From assembly GCF_900156315.1 (NCBI RefSeq), contig NZ_FTNI01000003.1:62001-126000 (forward strand): a stretch of DNA of 64,000 nt, written 5' to 3'. Position 1 is the stretch's first letter. Every line of letters begins with the position of its first letter. The DNA is from Microbispora rosea. GTDB lineage: Bacteria; Actinomycetota; Actinomycetes; Streptosporangiales; Streptosporangiaceae. The position numbers and the translations under genes were made by a program. The notes under the pieces were generated by a model that saw only the letters and a list, made by a program, of their open reading frames with translations, was not told the DNA's origin and made no database searches. This document shows, piece after piece, positions 1 through 7,385 of this stretch.

Positions 1-132
1 CGCGACCTCCTCCATCGAGGTCTTCCGGTAACCGAATCGCGCGAACGTGACCATCGCGGAGTCCAGAACCGTGATCCGACGATCGGTATCGGCGACTGTC
101 GACGGCGGGTGACCGACCTCGGGACTGCTCAT
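1..132 (-). CDS. TetR-family transcriptional regulator, N-terminal part (runs off the window)
   Basis: The 44 visible codons begin MSSPEVGHPPSTVADTD and continue into RRITVLDSAMVTFARFGYRK followed by TSMEEVA. This is the usual start of a TetR DNA-binding domain (helix 1, then the turn 'F..GY..TSMEEVA'). The C-terminal ligand domain lies outside the window, so the inducer cannot be guessed. It is divergent from the SDR gene at 196, and the 28-bp palindrome at 160-187 between them is the natural operator for both. The ATG at 132 was chosen because the reading frame stays open from there to the edge and it precedes the expected helix. Confidence 0.75.
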   Translation of the reverse strand, partial: MSSPEVGHPPSTVADTDRRITVLDSAMVTFARFGYRKTSMEEVA

Positions 133-159
133 GAAACGAGCATACGAGCGAACGGCGAA

Positions 160-187
160 CTATACAAAACAAGTCTATTGTGTATAG
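160..187. promoter_or_regulatory. Palindromic operator between tetR and the SDR gene
   Basis: Two CTATACA half-sites face each other (160-166 and 181-187) around a 14-bp AT-rich centre, and the similarity extends inward (CTATACAAAACA against CTATACACAATA on the other strand). Position and size fit a TetR-type operator covering both divergent promoters. The TATACA element could also serve as a -10 box. Binding by the neighbouring TetR is inferred. Confidence 0.65.
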
Positions 188-195
188 TCGCCGCC

Positions 196-1167
196 ATGAC
201 CCCGCGCAAACTCATCTCCACGCCCTTCACCTCCTCCAGCACCGCGGACGAGGTGCTGCGAGGCGTCGACCTCACCGGCGTCCGCGCGATCGTGACCGGA
301 GGTTCGTCCGGAATCGGCGCCGAGACCGCTCGTGCGCTGACCTCTGCCGGAGCGGAGGTAACGCTCGCCGTCCGGAACACGACCGCGGGTGACGCCGTCG
401 CCGAGACGATCGCGAAGTCGACCGGAGAGATCCGGCCCCGAGTCGCCCGGCTCGACCTCGCCGACAGAAGCACCGTCACGCGATTCATCGACGCATGGAA
501 CGGTCCACTCCACCTGCTGATCAACAACGCGGGCGTGGTCACCGGTGGCCTCGAACGTACGCGTGAGGGCTGGGAGCTGCAGTTCGCGACGAACCATCTC
601 GGCCACTTCGCCCTGGCCACCGGCCTGCACGACGCCCTGGCCCTGGGAGCGGCCGACCGTGACGGAGCACGGATCGTCTCGGTAAGTTCGACCGCGCACA
701 TGCGTTCCGGCATCGACTTCGACGACCTCCACTTCGAGCGTCGCAGCTACGACCCGCAGATCGCCTACGCCCAGTCGAAGACGGCGAACTCCCTCTTCGC
801 CGTCGAGGCGACTAGCCTCTGGGCCTCCGACGGCATCATCGCCAATGCGGTGAACCCCGGCGGTGTCGCGACGGGACTGCAGCGCAACTTCACAGCGCAG
901 CAGAAGGCATCGCTCGACGCGGCCGAGGCCGCCGGAATCTTCACCTACAAAACGGTCGAGCAGGGAGCCGCCACCAGCATCGTCGCGGCCGTCGCGCCGG
1001 AGTTCGCTCACTCCGGAGGCCACTACCTCGACGATTCACAAGAGGCTTACACCGTGCCGGACGACGCCGACCTCGCGCAGCACCCGCACGGCGTCAAGGA
1101 ATGGGCGCTCGACCCCACTGCCGCCAAGCGCCTCTGGACGGTCTCGACCGACCTGCTCCGCGTCTGA
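196..1167 (+). CDS. Short-chain dehydrogenase/reductase (SDR)
   Basis: An NAD(P)-dependent oxidoreductase of 323 residues. It has the nucleotide-binding TGGSSGIG motif (about residues 34-41), NNAG (about 110), a VSVSS strand supplying the catalytic Ser, and YAQSK with the catalytic Tyr and Lys. The loop between the Ser and the Tyr is long, as in retinol-dehydrogenase/WWOX-like SDRs. The substrate is unknown. I start it at the ATG at 196 because an earlier in-frame ATG (109) would overlap the tetR start and put the operator inside the gene. No strong ribosome site is visible, so the message may be leaderless or nearly so. It is probably controlled by the divergent TetR. Confidence 0.85.
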   Translation: MTPRKLISTPFTSSSTADEVLRGVDLTGVRAIVTGGSSGIGAETARALTSAGAEVTLAVRNTTAGDAVAETIAKSTGEIRPRVARLDLADRSTVTRFIDAWNGPLHLLINNAGVVTGGLERTREGWELQFATNHLGHFALATGLHDALALGAADRDGARIVSVSSTAHMRSGIDFDDLHFERRSYDPQIAYAQSKTANSLFAVEATSLWASDGIIANAVNPGGVATGLQRNFTAQQKASLDAAEAAGIFTYKTVEQGAATSIVAAVAPEFAHSGGHYLDDSQEAYTVPDDADLAQHPHGVKEWALDPTAAKRLWTVSTDLLRV

Positions 1168-1223
1168 CCGTGATGACGTACATGAGCGCCTCCCGGTCCT
1201 CAGACCTTCGGGTTGCGCCGCGC

Positions 1224-1697
1224 TTACGGGTTGTGCCGGGCGATGGCGGCGTTGAGCGCGGTCGCGAAGACCGTCCACCCGGCGTACGGCAGCAGCAGAA
1301 GCCCGGCGGTGCGGTCCTCACGCAGGAGCCGGCGGGTCAGCAGCGCGTTCGACACGTTGAGCGCGAGGATCTCCGCGAGCGCGAGCCGGGGGCTGCGGGC
1401 CTTGAAGAACAGCGGCGGCCAGGCCGCGTTGAGCGCCAGGTTCGCGGCGAGCGCCCGCCGCAGGGCCGGCCGGGAGCCGTCGTCCCCGTGCGACAGCGCC
1501 CGGGCGGAGGCATAGGCGATCGTCGCGTACAACGGCGTCCAGACCAGGCCGAACGCCTGCGGCGGCGGCTGCCAGGAGGGCTTGCGCAGGCGGGCGTACC
1601 AGCCGGAGCGGGCGTCGGTGGACAGGCCGCCGACCACGGCGGTCGCGGTCACCGCGAGGGCCGTCCGCACCAATGTCTTCTTCGATGTGCGTCTCAT
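1224..1697 (-). CDS. TspO/MBR-family membrane protein
   Basis: A 157-residue integral membrane protein. It carries the family's conserved segments: GWYARLRKPSWQPP (about 32-45), LVWTPLYATI and ALNAAWPPLFF (about 88-98). Five membrane helices are expected. TspO proteins bind porphyrins and related tetrapyrroles, and in photosynthetic bacteria they modulate pigment gene expression in response to oxygen and light. That suits a place beside a light-type carotenoid regulator. The ATG at 1697 follows AAGAGGA; the upstream ATG at 1730 has no such signal and would overlap the preceding stop. It is probably last in a leftward operon with the ECF sigma gene and the DUF523/DUF1722 gene. Confidence 0.85.
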   Translation of the reverse strand: MRRTSKKTLVRTALAVTATAVVGGLSTDARSGWYARLRKPSWQPPPQAFGLVWTPLYATIAYASARALSHGDDGSRPALRRALAANLALNAAWPPLFFKARSPRLALAEILALNVSNALLTRRLLREDRTAGLLLLPYAGWTVFATALNAAIARHNP

Positions 1698-1726
1698 GCG
1701 TCCTCTTTCTTCCCCCTCGTCCGCAC

Positions 1727-2704
1727 TCATGCGGGAACGTGGTTACGCAGGCGCAGCGCGTCGGGATACGGGGACAGGTAGGTCTGGTCGCGGACGTACT
1801 CCGCCGGGACGTACTGCGCCCCCGCGCCCTTCGCGTGGTGCCTGAGCAGAGCGAGCGGCACCGCGAGGGCGACCCTGCGGGCCCGGTATGACGCGATCAC
1901 TTCGGCCAGGTCGGCCCGGCGGACCGGGTCGAGCTCGCGGCCGATCATGCCGAGGCAGTGGTGCAGGACGTTGACGTGACGCCCGACCGTGGTCTTGGCG
2001 GCGAGCGCCGCCCGGAAGGCCAGGCCGTACTCGCAGGCCAGCGACTCCCGTGGGCGCTCGCCCGCCGCGGCCACGAGCCGCCCGATCTCCCGGTAGGCCG
2101 CAGGCGCGTGAGCGAGGAGCTGCATCTTGTGCCGGGCGTGGAAGGCGACCAGGTCGCGTGGGCGCCAGTCGCCGGACAGCAGGGCTCGCAGGCGGGCCGA
2201 AGCGAAGATCCGCTCGACGAACGCCTCACGCAGCACGGCGTCGTGCAGCCGGCCCTCGTCCTCGACCGCCAGCTCCGGGCGGGCGGCGGTGACCGCGGCG
2301 GCGAAGACACCCTTCCCCCGCCGGTCGGCGGCCGCGCCGGACTCCGCGTACACGGGGATGCCGTGCAGCCCGCAGCTCGGGCTCCTCGACTTGAACACGT
2401 ACCCGTCCACGTCCGCCAGACCGGCCGCACGTCCGGCGGCGAGGGCCGTCATCGGGGCGGTCAGGTCCTCGCGCGTCCGGCGGGTGACGAGCCGGGGTCC
2501 GTCCGGGGAGCGCTCCAGGCGGAGCGTCTCGCGCGGGGCGCCGAGACCGATCTCGATCTCCGGGCAGACCGGGACCCATTCCACGTGCTCCGCGAGCTCC
2601 TCGGAGAGAAACCGGTCACGGCTGTGGCCGCCGTTGAACCGCACGGGCGCGCCGAGCAGGCAGCTCGACACGGCGACCCTGGGCCTGATCTCCACAGGCT
2701 CCAT
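1727..2704 (-). CDS. DUF523-DUF1722 protein (YbgA-like)
   Basis: A 325-residue two-domain protein. The N-terminal DUF523 part has SSCLLGAPVRFNGGH (about 13-27) and FKSRSPSCGLHG (about 104-115), whose cysteines suggest a metal or redox role. The C-terminal part (about 180-310), with the FHARHKMQLLAHAP segment, is DUF1722, as in E. coli YbgA. In many genomes this family lies beside or is fused to DNA photolyase and falls in light-response loci; no photolyase is in this window. Its ATG lies 2 bp after the sigma-factor stop, so the two are cotranslated. Biochemical function is unknown. Confidence 0.85.
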   Translation of the reverse strand: MEPVEIRPRVAVSSCLLGAPVRFNGGHSRDRFLSEELAEHVEWVPVCPEIEIGLGAPRETLRLERSPDGPRLVTRRTREDLTAPMTALAAGRAAGLADVDGYVFKSRSPSCGLHGIPVYAESGAAADRRGKGVFAAAVTAARPELAVEDEGRLHDAVLREAFVERIFASARLRALLSGDWRPRDLVAFHARHKMQLLAHAPAAYREIGRLVAAAGERPRESLACEYGLAFRAALAAKTTVGRHVNVLHHCLGMIGRELDPVRRADLAEVIASYRARRVALAVPLALLRHHAKGAGAQYVPAEYVRDQTYLSPYPDALRLRNHVPA

Positions 2705-2706
2705 GA

Positions 2707-3228
2707 TCAGGCCGCCGGCCGCAGCAGGGTGGACAGGCGGTGCAGGCCGCGCGCCGTACGGGCCTTGATCGTGCCGAGCGGGACCCGCAGGTGCTCGGCG
2801 ATCTCCCGCTGGGTCAGGTCTCCGTAGTAGGCCAGCTCGATCGCCTGCCGCTGCACCTGCGGCAGCGAATTCAGCGCGCGGCGGATCCGGTCGCGGTCGG
2901 CGAGCTCGTCGCCGTCCACCCGCCCGTCGTGTCCCGCCGGGTCGGGGACCGCCTCCAGCGGCACCGTCGCCGGCGTACGCGCCCGCAGGTGGTCCACCGC
3001 CCGATTGCGGGCGATGCCGAACAGCCAGGCCGACAGGCTGCGAGCCGGGTCGAAGCGGTGCCGGAAGCGCCACACCTCGGTGAAGACGACCTGCAGGACG
3101 TCCTCCACGTCCTGGGGCGGCACGAGTTTGTACAGATAGGACCGCACGGCCGGCGAGTGCACCCGGTAGCACTCCCCGAGCGCTCCGGTGTCCCCCGCCG
3201 CGAGGCGGAACTCCAGGGTCTCCTCCAT
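2707..3228 (-). CDS. ECF-type RNA polymerase sigma factor (LitS-like by context)
   Basis: A 173-residue sigma-70 family factor with only regions 2 and 4. Region 2 spans about 20-85 (QDVEDVLQVVFTEVWR, SAWLFGIARNRAVDHLR). Region 4 spans about 115-168 (LPQVQRQAIELAYYGDLTQ, then REIAEHLRVPLGTIKAR, the helix-turn-helix). In Streptomyces the ECF factor LitS turns on crt genes when LitR is inactivated by light. The same neighbours here (MerR-cobalamin regulator upstream, crt genes beyond) support that role, which remains an inference. No anti-sigma gene is adjacent. The tandem 11-bp repeats 17-38 bp upstream of the start are a candidate operator. Confidence 0.88.
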   Translation of the reverse strand: MEETLEFRLAAGDTGALGECYRVHSPAVRSYLYKLVPPQDVEDVLQVVFTEVWRFRHRFDPARSLSAWLFGIARNRAVDHLRARTPATVPLEAVPDPAGHDGRVDGDELADRDRIRRALNSLPQVQRQAIELAYYGDLTQREIAEHLRVPLGTIKARTARGLHRLSTLLRPAA

Positions 3229-3244
3229 CGGGCCCCCTTGGCTG

Positions 3245-3266
3245 AAACTTATTCAAAACCTATTCA
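3245..3266 (-). promoter_or_regulatory. Two tandem 11-bp direct repeats upstream of the sigma gene
   Basis: Read in the gene's direction the sequence is TGAATAGGTTT followed at once by TGAATAAGTTT: 10 of 11 bases identical and exactly one helical turn apart. CarH-type MerR regulators are known to bind tandem direct repeats with 11-bp spacing, and the adjacent gene encodes such a regulator. The site is the best candidate for the repressor operator of this locus. Binding is not shown by sequence alone. Confidence 0.5.
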
Positions 3267-3271
3267 TAGCT

Positions 3272-3290
3272 GCCCGCGTTCGAAGCGGGC
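3272..3290 (-). terminator. Short hairpin after the MerR/LitR gene
   Basis: GCCCGC and GCGGGC arms of 6 bp flank a 7-base loop, lying 49-67 bp downstream of the regulator stop. There is no clear U-tract. It may be a weak terminator or may belong to the control region of the sigma gene. Confidence 0.35.
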
Positions 3291-3338
3291 AACCATGGGG
3301 GCCGAACACTGGCTCAAAAATGCATCAAAGAGGCAGAA

Positions 3339-4430
3339 TCACCGCAGAGTGGTCATTACCGCCGAGATGGCGTCACGAAACGTGTTCACCCGCGTGACCT
3401 GCGTAGGCAGGTCGTCCCGCCATCCGGGACCGCCGGCCACGACACGGCAGGCGGGGCGCAGCCCCGGCAGACCCACCAGCGGGGCCGGATCGCCCGTCTC
3501 CCGGGTCTGCGACCACACGAACACCGCCGCGGGGCCGAGGCGGCGCATCGCGTCCGCCAGGGCGGTGTACGGCGTGCGCGCCCCGAGCACGCGGGTGTCC
3601 ACCCCGAGCGTGCCGAGCGCGGCGGCCAGCGCGTGGATCGGCAGCGTGTGCTGCTCCTCCTCCGCGCCGGCCAGCAGGACGGGACGGGGATGCACGGGCG
3701 AGGGCGCACGTGCCGCGAACCGCGCCAGTGCGGCCTGGAGCCGGTCTGAGAACAGGTGCTCGACGTCGATCCCGGCCCCGGTGTCCCGCTGCCTGCGCGT
3801 GATGGCGGCGAACACCGGCAGCACGAGCCGCTCCCAGGTCCACACCACGCCGTGCCCGGCCAGCGCCGCGTCCAGTCCCGCGCTCACGGTCGCGACGTCC
3901 AGCGCCGACGCCGCACGGGCCAGCATGACCGCCGACGGCAGTCCGGGCTCCCCGGCCGCCCGCACGGTGAGGGCCGGCGGCGCCGTGCCCTCCGGCGACC
4001 CGGGACGATCGAACGGCCTTGGAGAGTCGAACGGCCTTGGAGAGTCGAACGGCCCGTGGGACTGCGGCCACCCGGACGACTCGGGCCGCCCGGCCGGCTC
4101 GGGCGGGGCGGCGGCCCCCTCCCCTGCCGCGTGCGCCGGCCGCTCCCCGGAGGCGGGCCTCGGCCGCAGCGCCTGCCTGGCGGCGTCGGCCGGCGGCATC
4201 CCGGTCCGGATCAGCCGGTTCATCTCCTCCAGGCGGCGCAGGTCCGCGTCGTCGTAGCGGCGGTGCCCGCCGGGGCTGCGCCTGCTCGGGCCGATGCCGT
4301 ACCTGAGGTTCCAGGTGCGCAGCGTGGAGGCGGGCACGCCGAGCCGCCGGGAGACGGCCCCGATGCCGTAGCCCGGCTCCTCCCCGGCGGCCGCGTTCTC
4401 ACCGGCCCCCGGCCCGCCGTCGCGCGTCAC
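3339..4430 (-). CDS. litR: MerR-family regulator with cobalamin-binding domain (LitR/CarH type)
   Basis: A 363-residue regulator. Residues 20-90 are a MerR winged helix (YGIGAVSRRLGVPASTLRTW, SPGGHRRYDDADLRRLEEMN). A Pro-rich linker follows, with PFDSPRP repeats at about 127-143, then a helical bundle (170-245) and a B12-binding Rossmann-like domain (248-355). His261 in EEQHTLP sits where CarH proteins ligate cobalt. The bundle keeps the EH pair (Glu224-His225), but the partner tryptophan of the usual W-x9-EH motif is Gln214 here. Such proteins repress carotenoid genes in the dark and are released by light through adenosylcobalamin. It is divergent from crtE and upstream of the sigma gene. 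I prefer the GTG at 4430, preceded by GGTGAG; an open frame extends to 4649 but would cross the crtE start. Confidence 0.85.
   Translation of the reverse strand: MTRDGGPGAGENAAAGEEPGYGIGAVSRRLGVPASTLRTWNLRYGIGPSRRSPGGHRRYDDADLRRLEEMNRLIRTGMPPADAARQALRPRPASGERPAHAAGEGAAAPPEPAGRPESSGWPQSHGPFDSPRPFDSPRPFDRPGSPEGTAPPALTVRAAGEPGLPSAVMLARAASALDVATVSAGLDAALAGHGVVWTWERLVLPVFAAITRRQRDTGAGIDVEHLFSDRLQAALARFAARAPSPVHPRPVLLAGAEEEQHTLPIHALAAALGTLGVDTRVLGARTPYTALADAMRRLGPAAVFVWSQTRETGDPAPLVGLPGLRPACRVVAGGPGWRDDLPTQVTRVNTFRDAISAVMTTLR
4009..4054. repeat. 18-bp tandem repeat in the LitR linker
   Basis: About 2.6 copies of TCGAACGGCCTTGGAGAG (+ strand) encode the PFDSPR repeats in the inter-domain linker of the regulator. 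The unit is a multiple of three, so copy number can change without breaking the frame. Confidence 0.8.
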
Positions 4431-4605
4431 GTGCTCACCCCGTGTCCGTCCGGTCGTCGCCGCCGCCCCGCCCGCGGCGCCCGTGCCGCCCCTGACCTTG
4501 TTTCGGCACCGGAGCCCGGCACGGATGCAACCGCAGGAGCGGGCGGGCGCGAAAACTCTACTGACGACGTCGCCGATCACCGTAACGTTCGAAGGAGCAG
4601 TGCGC

Positions 4606-5829
4606 ATGCTGACGTTGACCCGCGAGACCGGCAGCGTTCGGGACGACACGCGGGAGCCGTTCGATCGTCGCCTTTCCAGCCTGTTCGACCACGCCCTGCA
4701 CGAGCTGCTCCGGCGCGAGCTGGGCCGGTTGTCCTTCCTGGGCGCCGACGACCGGGAGGTGCTGCGGCGGCACCTCGCCGACTTCGTCGCGCGCGGCGGC
4801 AGGCGGCTGCGGCCGGCGTTCGTCTACTGGGGTCACCGGGCGTCCGGCGGCTCGCCCGACGACCTCGGGGCCGTGCTGGCGGCCGGCTGCTCGATAGAGC
4901 TCCTCCACGCGTGCGCGCTGATCCTCGACGACGTGATGGACGAGTCGCCCCTCCGGCGCGGCCGGACGACCGCCCACCTGGCGCTCGCCGAGCGTCACCG
5001 GGAGCTCGGCTGGGCCGGGTCGTCGCGGCGGTTCGGGGAGTCGGCCGCCATCCTGCTCGGCGTGCTCGCCTTCACCTGGGCCGATTCCGCGCTGCTGGCC
5101 GACCGCCGCAGGCTGGCCGACGCCCTGGAGGTCTTCACCCAGCTGCGCGTGGAGCTGGTCGCCGGGCAGTACCTCGACCTGACCTGCGCCGCGCGGGGCG
5201 GCGGCGACCGCCGGGAGGCGTCGCTGATCTCGACGTACAAATCGGGCAAATACACGGTGGAGCGGCCACTGCATCTCGGCCATGCCATCGCCGGAGGCGA
5301 GCCCGGGCTGCGCCGGGTCCTCAGCGCGTACGCGCTCCCGCTGGGCGAGGCGTTCCAGCTCCGCGACGACGTCCTCGGCGTCTTCGGCGACCCGGCGCGG
5401 ACCGGCAAACCCGCCGGGGCCGACCTGCTCCAGGGCAAGCGGACCTACCTGCTGACGCTGGCGCGCGAGCGGGCGGACGGCCCGGGAGCGGCGCTGCTGG
5501 ACGCGCTGCCGGGGACGGGCGAGGCGCGGCCGGACCGGCTGGCCGCGGCCCGCGACGTGATCGTCGCGACCGGCGCGCTGGAGGAGGTCGAGCGGCGCAT
5601 CCGCGGCCTGACCGAGTGCGCGGGCGAGGCGCTGTCCGGGGCGGACATTCCCGCCGACGCCCGGGCGGCCCTGCTCGGCCTCGCCCGCCGCCTCACCCTG
5701 CCCCACCCCGCTTCCTCGCCCCACTCCACTTCCTCGTCCCACTCCGCTTCCTCGCCCGGCCCCGCTTCCCCGCCCAGTTCGGCGGCTTCGCCGGACTCCG
5801 CCGATCCCGCTGCCGGCAGGGCGGGCTGA
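4606..5829 (+). CDS. crtE: Geranylgeranyl diphosphate synthase (trans-polyprenyl synthase)
   Basis: A 407-residue prenyl-chain elongating enzyme that makes the C20 diphosphate precursor of carotenoids. It has the first aspartate-rich motif LILDDVMDE (DDxxD at about 108-112), GGRRLRP before it, and the second motif LRDDVLGVFGD near residue 250, followed by GKRTYL. The start is the ATG at 4606, 9 bases after AAGGAG. The last ~38 residues are a Ser/Pro/His-rich tail encoded by five 18-bp repeats and are not part of the fold. The stop overlaps the crtI start by one base, so crtE-crtI-crtB-plsX form one translationally coupled operon. The promoter lies in the 175-bp gap shared with the divergent litR. 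Confidence 0.92.
   Translation: MLTLTRETGSVRDDTREPFDRRLSSLFDHALHELLRRELGRLSFLGADDREVLRRHLADFVARGGRRLRPAFVYWGHRASGGSPDDLGAVLAAGCSIELLHACALILDDVMDESPLRRGRTTAHLALAERHRELGWAGSSRRFGESAAILLGVLAFTWADSALLADRRRLADALEVFTQLRVELVAGQYLDLTCAARGGGDRREASLISTYKSGKYTVERPLHLGHAIAGGEPGLRRVLSAYALPLGEAFQLRDDVLGVFGDPARTGKPAGADLLQGKRTYLLTLARERADGPGAALLDALPGTGEARPDRLAAARDVIVATGALEEVERRIRGLTECAGEALSGADIPADARAALLGLARRLTLPHPASSPHSTSSSHSASSPGPASPPSSAASPDSADPAAGRAG
5701..5790. repeat. 18-bp tandem repeat encoding the CrtE tail
   Basis: Five head-to-tail 18-bp units of the type CCCCACTCCACTTCCTCG with increasing divergence. They encode the hexapeptides PHPASS, PHSTSS, SHSASS, PGPASP and PSSAAS at the C-terminus of CrtE. 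Confidence 0.85.
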
Positions 5830-7385
5830 TGACCGCGGGCGGGCCGGTGGTGGTGATCGGCGCCGGGCTTGGCGGCCTGTCCGCCGCGATGCGCCTGGCC
5901 GGGGCGGGCCGCGAGGTGACGGTCGTGGAGGCCGCCGACGTGCCGGGCGGCTGCTGCGGCACGGCGACCCTGGGCTCACACCGCTTCGACACCGGTCCCT
6001 CGGTGCTGACCATGCCGGGGGTGCTGGCCGACACCTTCGCCGCCGCCGGGCAGGACATGGAGCGCTGGCTGCCGCTGCGCCGGCTCGACCCGTACTACCG
6101 GCTGACCTTCCACGACGGATCGCGGCTCGACGTGGTGGCGGGGGCCGACGCGATGGCCGAGCAGGTGCGGGCACTGTGCGGGCCCGAAGAGGCCCGGCGC
6201 TACCTGCGGTTCCGGCACCTGCTGGGAGAGATGTTCGAGGCCGAGTGGAGCGCGTTCATCGACCGGGACATGACCCGGCTGCGCACCCTGGCCCGGCCGT
6301 ACGCGCTGGCGCGACTGGCCGCGCTCGGCGGCTTCCGCCGGCTCGACGGGCTCGTGCGGCGTCACCTCACCGACGAGCGGCTGATCAGGGCGCACACCTT
6401 CCAGGCGCTGTACGTCGGTCTGTCACCGCGCCGCGCCCTCGGCGTGTACGCGGTGATCGCCCACATGGACACGGTCGGCGGGGTCTACTTCCCCCGGGAG
6501 GGCGGCATGCACGCCGTCCCACGGGCCATGGCCGCCGCCGCGGAGAAGGCCGGGGCGGTCTTCCGCTACGGCGTGCGGGCCACGCGGATCGAGACCGACG
6601 GCGCGGGGGTCGTCGCGGTCCGCCTCGACACCGGCGAACGGCTCGCCGCCCGGCACGCCGTGATCGCCTGCGACCTGGTCCGCGCGCACGGCCGGCGGGG
6701 CGGCGACGGCCTGCTCCCGGAGGAGGCGGCCGATTGGCGGCTGCGCCGGCCCCGTTTCTCCCCCTCCTGCCTGGTGGCGCACTTCGCGCTCGACCGGCGC
6801 CCGGACGGCCAGGCCCATCACACGCTGCACTTCGGGCGGGAGTGGGAGACGACGTTCGCGGCGCTGGAGGCGGGCAGGCCGCAGCCGGACCCGAGCCTGC
6901 TGGTGACCTGTCCTCACAACCACGGGCCTCACAACCACGGGCCTCACGACCACGGGCCTCACAACCACGGGCCTCACGACCACGGGCGTGACGACCACGG
7001 GCCTCACGACCATGGGCAGGCCGTGCTCAGCGTGCTGGAACCCACCGCGAACACGCGGGGCGGCGCCGACTGGACCACCCTCACCCCCCGGCTCGTGGAC
7101 CGCATGCTGAGCCGGCTCGCCGATCTCGGATACGGCGATCTGTCCGGCACTCCCCGGCTGGTGTTCGATCCCCCGGCCTGGCGGCGGCGCGGCCACTCGG
7201 CCGGCACGCCCTTCGCACTCGACGCCCGGTTCACCCAGACCGCGTGGTTCCGCCCGTCCGGCGCGGCCCGGCGCGTCCCCGGCCTCCACTTCGCCGGCAT
7301 GTACACGGCTCCCGGGGTCGGGGTGCCGCCCGTCCTGATCTCCGGCCGCCTGGCCGCCGAACGCATCCTGGAGAGCGCCCCATGA
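5829..7385 (+). CDS. crtI: CrtI-family phytoene desaturase
   Basis: A 518-residue FAD-dependent carotenoid desaturase. The N-terminus has the dinucleotide-binding motif VVVIGAGLGGLSAAMRLA with a downstream Glu-bearing strand (VTVVEAADVPGG). It also has the substrate-side segment FDTGPSVLTMP and the C-terminal signature FAGMYTAPGVGVPPVLISGR. Such enzymes introduce double bases' equivalent, that is conjugated double bonds, into phytoene to give lycopene-type products. Unusual is a 35-residue His-rich insertion at about 362-396 (PHNHG/PHDHG repeats) from seven 15-bp DNA repeats. It starts on crtE's stop and its own stop overlaps crtB's ATG (ATGA). The second CrtI homologue at 12243-13835 may share or follow the desaturation steps. 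Confidence 0.9.
   Translation: MTAGGPVVVIGAGLGGLSAAMRLAGAGREVTVVEAADVPGGCCGTATLGSHRFDTGPSVLTMPGVLADTFAAAGQDMERWLPLRRLDPYYRLTFHDGSRLDVVAGADAMAEQVRALCGPEEARRYLRFRHLLGEMFEAEWSAFIDRDMTRLRTLARPYALARLAALGGFRRLDGLVRRHLTDERLIRAHTFQALYVGLSPRRALGVYAVIAHMDTVGGVYFPREGGMHAVPRAMAAAAEKAGAVFRYGVRATRIETDGAGVVAVRLDTGERLAARHAVIACDLVRAHGRRGGDGLLPEEAADWRLRRPRFSPSCLVAHFALDRRPDGQAHHTLHFGREWETTFAALEAGRPQPDPSLLVTCPHNHGPHNHGPHDHGPHNHGPHDHGRDDHGPHDHGQAVLSVLEPTANTRGGADWTTLTPRLVDRMLSRLADLGYGDLSGTPRLVFDPPAWRRRGHSAGTPFALDARFTQTAWFRPSGAARRVPGLHFAGMYTAPGVGVPPVLISGRLAAERILESAP
6912..7016. repeat. 15-bp tandem repeat inside crtI (His-rich insertion)
   Basis: Seven in-frame 15-bp units (CCTCACAACCACGGG and variants) encode PHNHG or PHDHG; the sixth reads RDDHG. 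The near identity of neighbouring copies points to recent expansion. Confidence 0.92.

Noticed and set aside
2705-3256. N-terminal extension of the DUF523/DUF1722 gene
   Set aside because: It reads through the sigma-factor gene in another frame. The family begins at the ATG at 2704.
3756-5828. Long open frame running into crtI, giving a 1209-residue reading
   Set aside because: It overlaps litR and crtE in other frames, and its translation before 5829 is Arg/Pro/Gly-rich shadow sequence. The crtI start at 5829 is coupled to the crtE stop.
6912-7016. CRISPR-like array
   Set aside because: Contiguous 15-bp units without spacers, in frame inside crtI.
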